Assembly (NCBI GenBank): GCA_963971225.1
Contig: OZ020269.1
Location: forward strand, 17,544,921-17,608,920
Length of the DNA stretch: 64,000 bases
DNA from: Melieria omissa
Lineage: Eukaryota > Arthropoda > Insecta > Diptera > Ulidiidae
Direction of reading: 5' to 3'
Position 1 is the first letter of the stretch; every line of letters begins with the position of its first letter. The translations under genes and the position numbers were made by a program. Below, in pieces: positions 33,781 through 44,361 of this stretch. The notes under the pieces were generated by a model. It did no database searches, was not told where the DNA came from, and saw nothing but the letters and a program-made list of their open reading frames with translations.

Positions 33781-35870
33781 AATATCACATAACAATTAGT
33801 CGCTCATTAGGAACTCATTGATTGATAGCATTGAATGCTCGCTTAGCGCTAAATGATTTGACGAAATTCGAGCTGGCGTCCACGTGCCAGCGCGCCAACG
33901 CATCGAGGCGAAACGATGCGATGCGTTAAATTCGAAATCGCATCTTTCGTCCAGCAGCGAGCGACCAGCGACCAACGAACGGTAACTGCAAATCAGCGCC
34001 AGCCACAAGCCAAACAAATGGCCATCCAACTGAAACGTGTAACCGCAACAACATTCGAATTCTCAGACAATTTCCAGTGACGGAAGTTGTCGCGGCTGCG
34101 GCCGATACCCACACGTTGACACAGCGTCAAATCAAATACGCGAGCGCGCGCATTGGCCGCGTTGTGGCCGCGGCTCAATTGCGAACAGTCGCCGGGCGTC
34201 CATCGACGGATGGATGGCCATGAGCGTTCGTTGCGCGCGCCAGTGGAGTGGCGAGTACGTGTACGTTGGGAAAACGCGAAATTCTCACCCAAAGCGGATA
34301 TGCACGAATATCGAAGACTTGGCGCTTGGTTAGGCGAAGTGGTTGCGGCGATGATGGCTGTGTGCCGGTCACTGACTGTTAATGTAGCTGATGTTAATGG
34401 TCGTATTGTTGTTGTTGTTGCTGTTGTAATCGTTATTATTGTTGTTGTTGTGTTGTAGCTGCGGCATTATCACAGATTGACGCAAATAAATGCCAGAAAA
34501 TGACCTGCGGCCAGGCGAAAACACTCACAGCGCAGACAATTGTAATTGTTGCTTCATGTTTGTATGGTTGCTTGTCGGCTTGTCGATGTGTTTGCGTATG
34601 CCACTATTATTTGGCTGTTCGCGCGTGCGTGTGCGTGTGTGTGTCTGTGTGTCCAGCCGCATGTCCATCGGAAACAATAGGTGGGCAGATAAGCGCTTCG
34701 AACACTTTGAACATGTGTTCGTTTGCGGCTGTTCGCTTGTTTGTATATGTGTTTACATGCTGACACACACACACATATAAATAAACTTAGTGTGTGTGTG
34801 TGCAGCCATCAACAACGATCGGACCAAATCTTTGACGGGAAATCACAAATTTCGTTGGGTTTTTGGCGCATTTAGCAATGGTTCCATACATCCGCCTCAC
34901 ACATACAATCTCACACAATTGTCACAAGCAACCGCAACCGCTCGCCAGTTGCTACGGCTGCCCATATCAATTGCGCACACAAACGTGATAAAGAAAATGC
35001 CACAAGGCCGAAATGTTGCACGCTGCCCGCATGTGGCCGAAAGGCCAACCATCAGCCGGCAACCGCCAACTGCATCGAATAGCGCTTGGATCGCTCGCTC
35101 TAATACACACACACACACACACACAGACACATACATCAACATACGCCCAGCAGTGCCGAATGTGTGGGATTTTTGGGTTTCCATTGTTGTTGTACCGCTG
35201 CAGCTACAGAGTCGCGATCGGCAACCAAAGCCGTGTTGCCGCTGGACAAACTCCGTTGCGGCCAGTCGTCGTCGCTAACCGCTGTCCGTTGCTTCCCAGC
35301 GCCGTCATTGTTGTGGACAAGACAATCGCCGGCGCACCGCTTGTGGGTTGTCTTTGGTTGAATTTGGTTGTTGTTGTTGCACCGTTGCCGATGACGATGC
35401 GGCTTTTATTGTTGTTTTTGTTGTTATTGTTGTTGATGTTGTTAATTTTGCCGGTGGGGAAATCGCGAGATTTTCGCACGAAAATCACGTTGATTTAGTT
35501 GTTGTTGTTGTTGTGTTGACGCTTTGCTGTTGCTAAGTTGTTTTTGTCATTGTTGTTGTTGTTAAAGTTGCTGTTGTTGTAAATGACGTTAAATACTGCA
35601 CACAATAACGAGCGACCATCCTCCAACCCAAAGCCCAACAGCACAAGATGAGTCTACTTTAGCCGGTGAAATATGAGTAATTATTTTGATGGTCGGTGTG
35701 TGAATGTGTGCGAAGCTGTAAGCATATGTATGTATGTGTATGCGTGTGCGTGTGTCTCTGGCAAAATTAAGTGATGGGAACTTTTCGGTTGTGAATTTAA
35801 ATGCAGACGAAAATGGTTTCTTGATGCATGAAAATGATTTACATTAAATATGCAGTTTTCGAACTGGAAT
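33781..35870. other. GC-richer island, largest in the window; no gene called
   Basis: GC-rich at 33850-34330 and 34900-35350, with (GTT)n at 34407-34455, GTGTGTGTGTCTGTGTG near 34633, (AC)n at 35105-35125 and TTG repeats at 35365-35580. Overlapping frames on both strands (up to 162 codons) are low complexity and mutually exclusive. A donor-like ACG/GTAACT is present near 33980. Likely regulatory or 5'-leader-type DNA, by texture only. Confidence 0.45.
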
Positions 35871-35874
35871 TTTG

Positions 35875-36765
35875 GAAAATCGACAACAAATTTAAACTAA
35901 AATATTATTTAACAAACAGAAGACAGTTATTATGAGTTTTGTAAATTTTGTAAAATTATTTAACTATTAGTTTTGCATGTCTATAAATTAAAAAAAATCT
36001 TAACAGTTTCAAAAAATTAATTAATTAATTAATTAACTTAAAATTTAATTAAAATGATTTAGTATGCGTACGATAATTAAAAAATATCTAAATTTTTAAT
36101 TATTTAAATTTAATTTTCAAAATTTATTTTCCCCGTTTTTAAAACTTAGGTTAAAATTGCTATAAATTACATTTGAAGAAAAGAAGAAATTGAATTATTT
36201 TTCGAAATTATTTAAAAATTATTGAATCATTTTTATAACATTAAAAACGAACAACATCAAATATACCGTTGTAGGACTAAATATTAGAAAATCGATTTAC
36301 AAAAAAACTAAATATTTTTTTAACAAACAGAAGAAATTAATTATGAGTTTTGTAAATTTCTTAACATTATTTCATTATTATTCTTGGATGTCTAAAACCT
36401 AGAAAATAGTACCAATAAAAAAATTAATTAACTAATTAAAATTTTGATTAAAATGATTTATTGCATATATAATTAAAAAAATAAATTTTTAAAATTTTTT
36501 AATTTAATTGTTACATTTTTAAAGTTTTTTAAGTTTTTAAAACTTAAGTTAAAATTTCTATAAATTACATAACGGAACAATGAACTTTGAATCTTGTTTT
36601 TGAAAATTTTTTTTTTATTATTGAATCATTTTCATAACAAAAAATATTAGAATAATTACTTTAAATCCACAAAAAATTAAAGAAATAAAAAAAAAAGTTT
36701 TGAAAAAATTGCTATAAATTATATAATAACAAAACAAATCATTTTGAAATTTTTTCAAGAAATTT
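35875..36765. repeat. AT-rich direct repeat, ~415-bp period, ~2.2 copies
   Basis: GAAAATCGA, TTAACAAACAGAAGA, ATTATGAGTTTTGTAAAT, AAAATGATTTA and TTAAAATTTCTATAAATTAC appear in order from about 35875 and again from about 36288. The last block appears a third time near 36710. Copies differ by many substitutions. No coding content. Confidence 0.75.
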
Positions 36766-36925
36766 TTCAAATTATACAAATTTTAGGTCAGCCTCTTTAA
36801 CCTAACCTAACTTCGTTCTGCAACAAAAAAAAAACGTTTAAAGCAATGAAAATTATGTTGAATGTCCAAATAATTGAAAGAAAAAAAGTTAAATTAAAAT
36901 TCTTATAATTAACAAAATTACTTAA
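36766..36925. other. short AT-rich spacer with CCTAACCTAA
   Basis: Contains TTAACCTAACCTAAC near 36793-36808, a possible retroelement tail remnant, and the TTAA (36922-36925) that borders the next element. Confidence 0.35.
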
Positions 36926-37645
36926 GGCAGGTTCTCACCTTGTGGGGGAAAAATTTTTGCGATTTTTTTTGCCTTATCGTGTAGATATATGTTTAAAAAA
37001 TGTGCTCCAGAAATTTCAGATCAAAATCTGAAAACTTACAAAAGTTACAGGCCGTTACATAGAGCAGTGTAGAGCACCGGCCAAGCGCGCTTTAAACTTT
37101 AAACGAGTTTTTCTCAGAACCACATTTTCGGACCTTACGGAAATGATTGAAGGCGATGAATGAACCAATCGTCACCAAATTTTTTCCAAATGTTCCTTAG
37201 GGTTTTTTTTAATAAACGAAATACGATCAGCCAAAAATATTGAAAATTGTTTATTTAAAAAATAATTAGTGAACAAAAAAATGCGAAAATCGTAATTTTT
37301 TTCAAAACCTCATAACTTTTGTAATTTTGATTTTTTTTCATGATCTTAGTTCATTCAATAGATAATACGATACACATTAAGAATGTGTTCGATTTTTGTG
37401 TTTCCGATCACGGGTTTTGACGGAATCACTTCCGGTAGCGGGACACCTCCTCGGCGACATGCCGCCACTGATGCACGCCCCCTCCCACCCTTTTTTTGAT
37501 TCATTCAATTTGAAAAATTGTATTCTCTAAATAAATGTGTGTTCATATCCAGAAACAATTTTCAGCGTTGTATCTTTAACCGTTTTCTCAAAAAAAATTC
37601 CTAAAAAAAGTGCACTTTTTCGGATCCACAAGGTGAGAACCTGCC
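36926..37645. mobile_element. TTAA-flanked inverted-repeat element (720 bp)
   Basis: Perfect 20-bp inverted ends start GGCAGGTTCTCACC and end, on the other strand, in the same sequence through TTGTGG. TTAA lies on both sides (36922-36925, 37646-37649). A TTAA duplication is typical of piggyBac-type elements, but their ends usually start CCC/CCY, which is not the case here. Because TTAA contains TA and the ends are symmetrical, a TA-targeting family starting AGGCAGG is equally compatible. No long frame inside; non-autonomous. Confidence 0.85.
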
Positions 37646-37912
37646 TTAAATTTCTGAGATGTATCTAAGAAAACATGTCACATTTCGATTAGGTTAGGTT
37701 AGATGAGGCTATATTTATAAGTTAGGTTAAATATTTAAAATGAAAAACCTTCAAAATAACCGCAATGGTATTTCTAGTGTTAAGAGTCTTTTAACTTTAT
37801 GTTTTTTATGTTCTATTTTATGTTTTTTTCTAAGCGAAACCAATGAAAGTGCAAAAGTTTAAAAAGTTTGCTACACAATTTTATCTCTAATACCACTGAT
37901 CAACAGCAAAAT
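37646..37912. other. AT-rich spacer
   Basis: Contains GGTTAGGTTAGATGAGG near 37690, the reverse of the CCTAA motif. Nothing else recognised. Confidence 0.35.
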
Positions 37913-38565
37913 GGCTTTTCTGGGTTTGAGATCAGTTCTATGCTCTTTTATATGTTCCATTTACAGTCTGGAATACAAGCAAAAAACAAAACAAATTTTG
38001 AATTGCTCAAAACAAAACAAAATTAAAAACTTTGCATATCTTAAGGCACCTAATTTTTCAAGGAAAAAGTATGAAAATTGATGAAAATTACTATGGTACA
38101 TTTTTCCTATTACTTCGATAAGAATGGGAACCACGCTAAATAATTTGGCTTTATTGATGTTTCTGTATGTTTGTATTATTTGATGTTTCTGCTTTCATTT
38201 TAGATCTAACTCATTAATAGATTTTAGAAAAATGTGCATGTTTTTGACCATCCAAGTAAACGCATTGAAATTCCATGTTTTCCGAATTTGAGATCCAATT
38301 ACCGCGGAATTTGAAAACTTATAAAAATAAATTACATTTAAAAAGAAGCCGTGAGGTGTTGTAAATGCCACAAAGAGAAAACCATGTCAACCGGTTCGTT
38401 GATTTAGAAATTACAATCGAAAACGTGAAAAAAAGTCAGGGAAAATATGAAAAAGTGACACGCCCATTTTTTGCGAAAACGGAAACTAAGTTTTAAAAAC
38501 GGTTTGCGAATTCGAAATCAGCGGTCGCTAATTACCCTAGAACTGATGTCAAACCCAGAAAAGCC
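37913..38565. mobile_element. inverted repeat pair, possible decayed element
   Basis: GGCTTTTCTGGGTTTGA followed by ATCAGTTCTA at 37913-37940 recurs inverted at 38538-38565 with about two differences in 28 bases. The arms are 600 bases apart. No clear target duplication was found outside the arms, so true ends may lie farther out. The interior has no coding frame. Confidence 0.5.
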
Positions 38566-40442
38566 GACCAAAAGTCGATAGTTGTTGCCGTGTGTACTCA
38601 GTCAGATCGGTCTTGTTCACATTTTTGACCCACTTAGATCATCAAGCATCAAATTTCTATACAACTTAAGCAATGTAAACTTAAATTTATATACGAAATA
38701 CAATATCGAAAATGCTGATATGAGAAAATTGGGCGCGCTAAGGACTTAATTAGTCCCTCTAAGGAGTAACATAAATTAATTTATGACGCCCGACGCATTC
38801 GCTGTCAGCATGTCTGTCTGTTGGGCATCAAACAATCAAATAAGCATAATATCAAAATTTCATTCGCACATGCATTAAACACTCGTACAGCGTTGCAATG
38901 CACTGTTGCAACGGTCAGCTGGAGTGTGGTGCTGGACAGTGGGACAGCGGGTAGTGGGCAGTACTGGCAACCGGCAGCTTACTTTGACATCAAGCGCCAT
39001 GGGCAATTTCTAACAAATAAGTAGCTGGTGCGGACGAGCGCAGAGACAAACGGAAGAACGCCTGCACATCACACACACATACACAGACGTATGAGAGGAC
39101 AGACATCTGTCGCCGCATTGACAATGAAATTGTTCTAGTTGCAAGCGTTCAAGTGTGGGTGCACTGGCAGCAGGAGCGTCCAAGTGACTTGCCACTGTTT
39201 TGAAGGAGTGCTGAAGCGTTCTGACAGCGTGTTGATTCATTTCACTCATTGCGCGCCAGTCTGGCCGAGTGGCACCAACGACGCATTGGCGATATTTAAA
39301 TGCTCATATGGCATGTGTGTGTGACTTTGCAGCGTTGTTGTTGTTGTTCTTATTGCGTGCAGCTTAAGCAAATGTCTAGCAAAATGCTTAGAGAAAACCG
39401 TCAACGTCACCGTCGACCGCACTCCCCGCTGTCCAATGTCCACTGTCCACTTGTTGCCTTTGCCACCAATGTCCATTAGTGCTCGCTGTGAGATTGGCTC
39501 GTTCTTGCCTCACTGCTCAGTTATACAACTCAGTTACATTTTTGTGTTGTTGCTTTTTGCTTTTTGCATTTTTTTATGTGCTCTCACTTGCCTACGAAGC
39601 GTGCAGTTGTCTCGAAGCGGCGGCGCCCATCTGTGCAAGTTTCGCTGTGATGTCTGTCTGCCCGCGCTTGTTAAGCCATATGCATGTTTGCATGTATGTG
39701 TGTGTGTACGTTTGTAAGTCTGTTTGTGTGAATGCACATACAATATTTACTAAGCAAGTTTGCTTTTAAAATGTTTTGGTCGCCGGCGGCAATATTTCTG
39801 GTAATTACGATTTGATTAACTTTAACTACATGAGACCGCTCAGCAATGCTCAATGGAAACCAGCCGGTCGAATGGGTTTGTGGGGTGTGAGGAGCGGGCA
39901 GCAATGGTGACGCGGCAGCCAGGGCGTGTTGTGAACTAAAGTATGTATGTGTTTGTGTGTGACTGTAAGCATGTGAGTGAGTGTGTGTTTAAATGCAAAA
40001 AATGCCAAAGGCTTTCTCATGGAATATTTTTTTTTATTGTTTTATAATTCTTTCGTTCGTATTTTTTCTGGTTTTATATTAGTCGACATGGTGTCGAGTT
40101 GGAATTTTCATAAGATTAATAATTTGCGTTTGTGGCTTAGAAATGTATTTTTGTTATTTAATTCGATTTATTTTCTTGTGTTTTTGACATTTCTTTATTA
40201 TTGGGCTGAAGCGTTGAAAGGCTTTTGAATTAAAATTGAAAATGTTAAACAAATTAAATTGTATGAAAATTAAATTAAATTGAATGACTGAAATTGAAAT
40301 GTTAGTTTAAAATTTACAAGCAGTTTTACGCAGCTTTGATTGCATGAAATCAATAAACCGATCTTTACTCACTTTAAGATATTAACTGCGCATTAAATCT
40401 GTAAGCTCCTTTAAACCTCCTACTGAAACATCTTCTTTGAAA
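38566..40442. other. island with CA/TG and TTG repeats; no gene
   Basis: CACACACACATACACAC near 39066, TTGTTGTTGTTGTT near 39334 and TGTGTGTGTACG near 39698. Frames of 60-96 codons overlap on both strands and lack conserved segments. From about 40020 the sequence is AT-rich. Confidence 0.4.
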
Positions 40443-40640
40443 GTTGTTATAAAGAATCGTAGAATCATTATAAGAGAAGTTGTTTAGGATGTTGGCATAT
40501 CGGTTGGTTCATGCCACGCAATGGCAGCGAAGTTTTTTCAGAAATTGTTGAATTTTACCGAAAAAATCGTTGCATGAGCATTGCTTAGAAATTGCAGTAT
40601 GACATCAAAGACTGCAGATTTGTTCAAAAGTGTCACAACA
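40443..40640 (+). pseudogene. mariner transposase relic
   Basis: A single frame reads VVIKNRRIIIREVV, a stop, then DVGISVGSCHA, then MAAKFFQKLLNF. This is the mariner (Mos1/irritans-like) DNA-binding region, in which NRR, VGIS.GSC and AAKF.P.LLNF blocks are conserved. About ten residues usually found between GSCHA and the AAKF block are deleted, and a second stop follows. The catalytic domain is absent. It was hidden because the stops break every open frame to short pieces. Confidence 0.8.
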
Positions 40641-40654
40641 CAACTGTCACAACT

Positions 40655-41077
40655 GAGTGTATGAATGAATCAATGTATGAATGTATTAACGAATTAATGT
40701 ATTAATGTATGTATGAATGAATGAGTGAACGATTGAATGTATGAATGAATGTATTAATGAACGAATGTATGTATGAATGAATGAATGTATGTATGAATGA
40801 ATTAATGAATAAATGCACGAATGAACAAATGAATGAATGAATAAATAAATTAATGAATGAATGAATGAATCAATGAATGTATGAATGAATGAATGTATGA
40901 ATAAATTAATGTACTAGTGTACGTTTGAATGAATGAGTGAACGATCGAATTTATGAATATACATCGATGAATGTATGTATGAATGAATGAATGTATGTAT
41001 GAATGAATCAATGTGTAAATGAATGAATTAATTAATGTATGTATGAATGAATGAGTGAACGATTGAATGTATGAATG
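40655..41077. repeat. (ATGA/GTAT)n minisatellite, left part
   Basis: Tetranucleotide-based array of GAATGAATGTATGAAT-type sequence, interrupted at 41078 by the BEL element and resumed at 45972. The minus translation (SFIHSFIHSYIH) is an artefact. Confidence 0.9.
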
Positions 41078-41326
41078 TGAACAATCGTTTCGGCGCGGAG
41101 CGGGGGAAAGAAAACGCACGGGTTAGGATTTCGGGTGGGTATGTCTTTATTGATAGACGGGTGAAAGACGAGTCATACAAAGAATACATGAAACATTAAA
41201 CGATACAGACGGCCGAAGCCGGGGAGCAGAAAATAGGGGGAAACATGAGTACAAGAGGATAAGGAAAGGAAGGGATTAGTGGTGGGATCGACAGATCACT
41301 GAACAATCACAGCACTCATTTAGCCA
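41078..41326 (-). repeat. 3' LTR of the BEL/Pao element
   Basis: In element orientation it starts TGGCTAAATGAG and ends GATTGTTCA, so TG...CA. It contains CAATAAAGACA, a polyadenylation-type signal on the minus strand, near 41150. It differs from the right LTR only in the A within AAAATAGGGGG (right copy has G). The sequence just inside it (element sense) is GGCGGCCGCGA, which is G-rich but not a pure polypurine tract. Confidence 0.92.
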
Positions 41327-41852
41327 TCGCGGCCGCCATTGCAGAGTGCAATTTAGTTGTGTCCGGGTGGAGGGTGGCCAAGACGCGGCTGAGGTCTGGC
41401 TGGTGGTGGTGCAGCTCACGACTGGCTGGCTGTGAGTGCGCTTAGGGTGCGCCGATAACGTCCTTGCGTGGGATCGGTCCGTGCGGAGCAGTCTTGGAGG
41501 CACCTGCCTTGCTGCCATGCGGTATAAACTGCGGTACGATCTGCAAAGGAGGTAGATGTCAGATGATTTGAAATTACAGTATTGGGGCGACATCATGGGA
41601 ATGAGAAAACATGGCTGAGCTGCGGGGTTCGCTTAAGCTACAGCTGGGAGAATATGAGACTAGTTATCTTAAATTGATATGATAAATGGATAATTGTATG
41701 CTCGTAGGGCTCGAGAGAGGCAGGATAACCGAACGAGAATTTCGGTTTGCTCTTCGAGAGGGTGGCTCTTTGATCCGGAGTTGGAACTGTGTGAGCATGG
41801 GCATTGCTGGAGCCGCTCCACCCCAAGAGGGAGATCTTGTAGATCGTGGAGT
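41327..41852 (-). other. BEL/Pao 3' internal remnant
   Basis: Non-LTR sequence between the protease frame and the 3' LTR. A 106-codon minus frame (41276-41596) runs into the LTR and shows no recognisable integrase or reverse transcriptase motif. It probably is the far 3' end of the element left after the large internal deletion. Confidence 0.5.
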
Positions 41853-43082
41853 TTAGACCCGATCAGTCCGACGCCTGCGGGATTGGCAGCGTTTGGAGCA
41901 AGCCGCACTGGAGTGGCGACTGTCCTCTTTTTGGACCCGGGCTGGAGTTTGTGCAATGAGGAACTGCGGGGAAATGCAATATCCGTCAATTGATGAGGGT
42001 GTAGAACGAGTGGCGTCATGCCAACGCTCTTGCCGAACCCTTTTGGGAGCCTTCATTGGAGGCGAAAGCCCTCCTGCGGGGTCGAAACGTTTGGCAACTA
42101 AGGGGGAAATTTGCCGGTTTGAGCATGAGTTTGCAGGAGTGGTGGGCTCGAAGTGATTTTCCATTCTTTCCTGAGGTGGAAACCCTGCGGGATTGAGGGC
42201 GGCAATCACTTGCGAAAGAGCTTCCTTTAGGGCAGGAAGATTTTTTCGAAGGGCGGATCCAGTATGCATATGGCGTTTTGATACGTCTGTGGCACATGTC
42301 AAATGCGAAGGGGGTACTGGACCGCTTAATACCCAACCGAATATTGTATGCTGAGCAAGTAAGCTGCCACATACATTTCGGTGGATACCTTCGAGCATGA
42401 TCTGCGGGATGAGATCACTGCCAATCACTAAATCGATCTGCGCTGTCTCGAAGGGGTTTGGATCAGCGAGTTCTAGCATGGCGATATGTTTCATATTAGG
42501 GGGGTGTATGTGACGAGGTGGGAGCAATTTCGTAAGCTCTTGGAGCACGATAGCTTGCACGGGGAGTTGCGTGCTAGTTTGAGGGACTGCCAATGTCAAG
42601 AAGCATGTATGATTGGCATTTTGCACAACCTGACCGCCCATGCCCGAGATTTGGAAGGGGGATTTCTCGATTGGCAATTTGAGGCGTTTCTGGACCTTCG
42701 AGGAAATGAAGGTACGCTGAGAGGCTTGGTCGATCAACGCTCGAACTTTAAACAACTTTCCTGCGTGCTCAATAGACACCAGTGCCGTAGGCAGAAGGGA
42801 TTGGGTGCCATTATTAGAGTGTAGGGCTTGTACTTTGGGCGTACTTTGCCTGGAAGACGTGCGGGGTTGCGCATCCGAAAGGGGAGAATGAGTAGCAGAG
42901 TTGTTGTGCGTTCGTTTTGGAGCTGTTGCGACCTGTGGAGTGGTCGAATGCGACAGATTAAGCGATTGAGAGAGCTGCGCATTGCCTTTGGGGAAATGAA
43001 GCATAGAATGGTGCTTCATTTGGCAATATACGCACGTGAAATTGCTTGTACAATCTTTAGGTGATGAGGTGTGATGTAGCAA
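41853..43082 (-). CDS. BEL/Pao zinc knuckle end and aspartic protease region
   Basis: This 409-codon frame overlaps the end of gag by 26 bases in the +1 frame. Its first residues hold the second half of the zinc region (CTSNFTCVYCQMKHHSMLHF). From about residue 100 it contains a DUF1758-type retropepsin domain: LFKVRALIDQASQRTFIS carries the active-site region, with DQA where a D-S/T/Q-G triad is usual, and FGWVLSGPV lies near its end. After about residue 260 the sequence no longer resembles the protease-polymerase linker. The protease would cut the polyprotein. The Gly-to-Ala change and loss of polymerase make activity doubtful. Confidence 0.85.
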   Translation of the reverse strand: MLHHTSSPKDCTSNFTCVYCQMKHHSMLHFPKGNAQLSQSLNLSHSTTPQVATAPKRTHNNSATHSPLSDAQPRTSSRQSTPKVQALHSNNGTQSLLPTALVSIEHAGKLFKVRALIDQASQRTFISSKVQKRLKLPIEKSPFQISGMGGQVVQNANHTCFLTLAVPQTSTQLPVQAIVLQELTKLLPPRHIHPPNMKHIAMLELADPNPFETAQIDLVIGSDLIPQIMLEGIHRNVCGSLLAQHTIFGWVLSGPVPPSHLTCATDVSKRHMHTGSALRKNLPALKEALSQVIAALNPAGFPPQERMENHFEPTTPANSCSNRQISPLVAKRFDPAGGLSPPMKAPKRVRQERWHDATRSTPSSIDGYCISPQFLIAQTPARVQKEDSRHSSAACSKRCQSRRRRTDRV

Positions 43083-44361
43083 GACAATTCACGCAGAGAT
43101 TTTGCTTCTTAACGTATTTTAATCGACTCTGGGGGGTGAGTCCTTTGAAGTTCTGGCAAGTCCGTATGGGATGATTTGCGTTGCAGAGTTTGCACGCGAA
43201 GTCCCTTTTCACTTGAGTGTGATAATTTAGGGATTTGTGTGGCCGATTTGGGAGGACATTGGAAGTCGAAGGTTGAGACGGTTTCGGCTTAGAAGGGCGA
43301 ATACTTTGCAACCGTTCAAGTACCTCATATCTGCCGGTCAGGAACTCATCCATTTGCGGCCAGGGTGGCAGATCCTTCCGGGATGTCAATGATTGCTCCC
43401 ATAGAGCGAGTGTCTCTTGGGGCAATTTGGTACAACATATGTAAGCCAATAGCGGATCCCAATTGTCAGTGTCTACGGCCTGAGTATTGAGAACAGACAG
43501 ACAATTGTTTATTGTGTTTTGGATCCGCTGAAGTGCCTCACTATCTTCAGTGTGGGCAGGAGCGATATTTAGGAGGGATCTGATTTGAGTGTCAACGAGT
43601 ATGCGTTTATTTTCGAAGCGGGATCTTAGGGCTTCCCACGCGAGTCCGAAATTCTCATCGGTTAATGCATATTGCTTAACAATAGCACCGGGTTTACCTT
43701 GCGTCTTGTATCGGAGGTGATACAACTTTTGGGCTGGAGTGAGCTGGGGGTGGTTAATGTAAACCGCGGTAAACATGTCCCGAAAGGACGGCCATTGCTC
43801 ATAGCCCCCGAAAAAGGTTTCGGTATCACAAGGTGGAACTTGTAGGCAAATGTAAGGGGTATTTGCTGGTTCTAGGGGTCGAACCGGTTCCATATGCGCA
43901 GCGGGCTGGGGGGACTGAGTTTGGAGCATCTCAATGATGTCCAACATCTGAGCCATGCACAACTCGTACTGGTCTGTGCAGGCGTCGAACTTTTGCCTAG
44001 CCGACTCTTTGAAACCGTCGGGCTGGCTGTTGTCTTCCGCAATGAAGACTGCCTCATGTGCGCACAAAAGCCTCTCCCATTGAGCTTGCAAATTTTTTTG
44101 CTTAATTTCGACCATCGATTTGGTCAAATCGTCAATGGGAGCCGATGAAAACTTTGTGCATAATTGCACGAGTCTATCGGACTCGAAAATAAATCTTGCA
44201 ACACTAGGATCGGTTGCTTTGGGAATGGAAAGTTTGGAACGCGTGTTTGGTGGCTCCCGAGTGACAGGAACTGTCAAACGTGCATTGGCTGACTTTGCAG
44301 ATCTGGAGGAAGGAGTCTCCATTGTGACAAGTTGTCGTTTGGGTGATCGTTCAACAGACAT
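43057..44361 (-). CDS. BEL/Pao Gag
   Basis: The frame of 434 codons begins with an ATG at 44361 (MSVERSPKRQ). A helical N-terminal half is followed by a DUF1759-type Gag core: YEQWPSFRDMFTAVYINHPQ, KLYHLRYKTQGKP and AWEALRSRFENKRILVD at about residues 185-265. The C-terminus has a CKLCNANHPIRTC knuckle and starts another (CVNCLATSH) before a TAA. The second knuckle is completed only in the next frame, so either a +1 ribosomal shift or a one-base mutation separates gag from the rest. The frame has no internal stop, which fits a young copy. Gag forms the cytoplasmic particle that packages element RNA. Confidence 0.92.
   Translation of the reverse strand: MSVERSPKRQLVTMETPSSRSAKSANARLTVPVTREPPNTRSKLSIPKATDPSVARFIFESDRLVQLCTKFSSAPIDDLTKSMVEIKQKNLQAQWERLLCAHEAVFIAEDNSQPDGFKESARQKFDACTDQYELCMAQMLDIIEMLQTQSPQPAAHMEPVRPLEPANTPYICLQVPPCDTETFFGGYEQWPSFRDMFTAVYINHPQLTPAQKLYHLRYKTQGKPGAIVKQYALTDENFGLAWEALRSRFENKRILVDTQIRSLLNIAPAHTEDSEALQRIQNTINNCLSVLNTQAVDTDNWDPLLAYICCTKLPQETLALWEQSLTSRKDLPPWPQMDEFLTGRYEVLERLQSIRPSKPKPSQPSTSNVLPNRPHKSLNYHTQVKRDFACKLCNANHPIRTCQNFKGLTPQSRLKYVKKQNLCVNCLATSHLIT

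Noticed and set aside
39258..39275. GTCTGGCCGAGTGGC, similar to a Leu/Ser tRNA A box
   Set aside because: No B box or acceptor pairing at the proper distance. A chance match.
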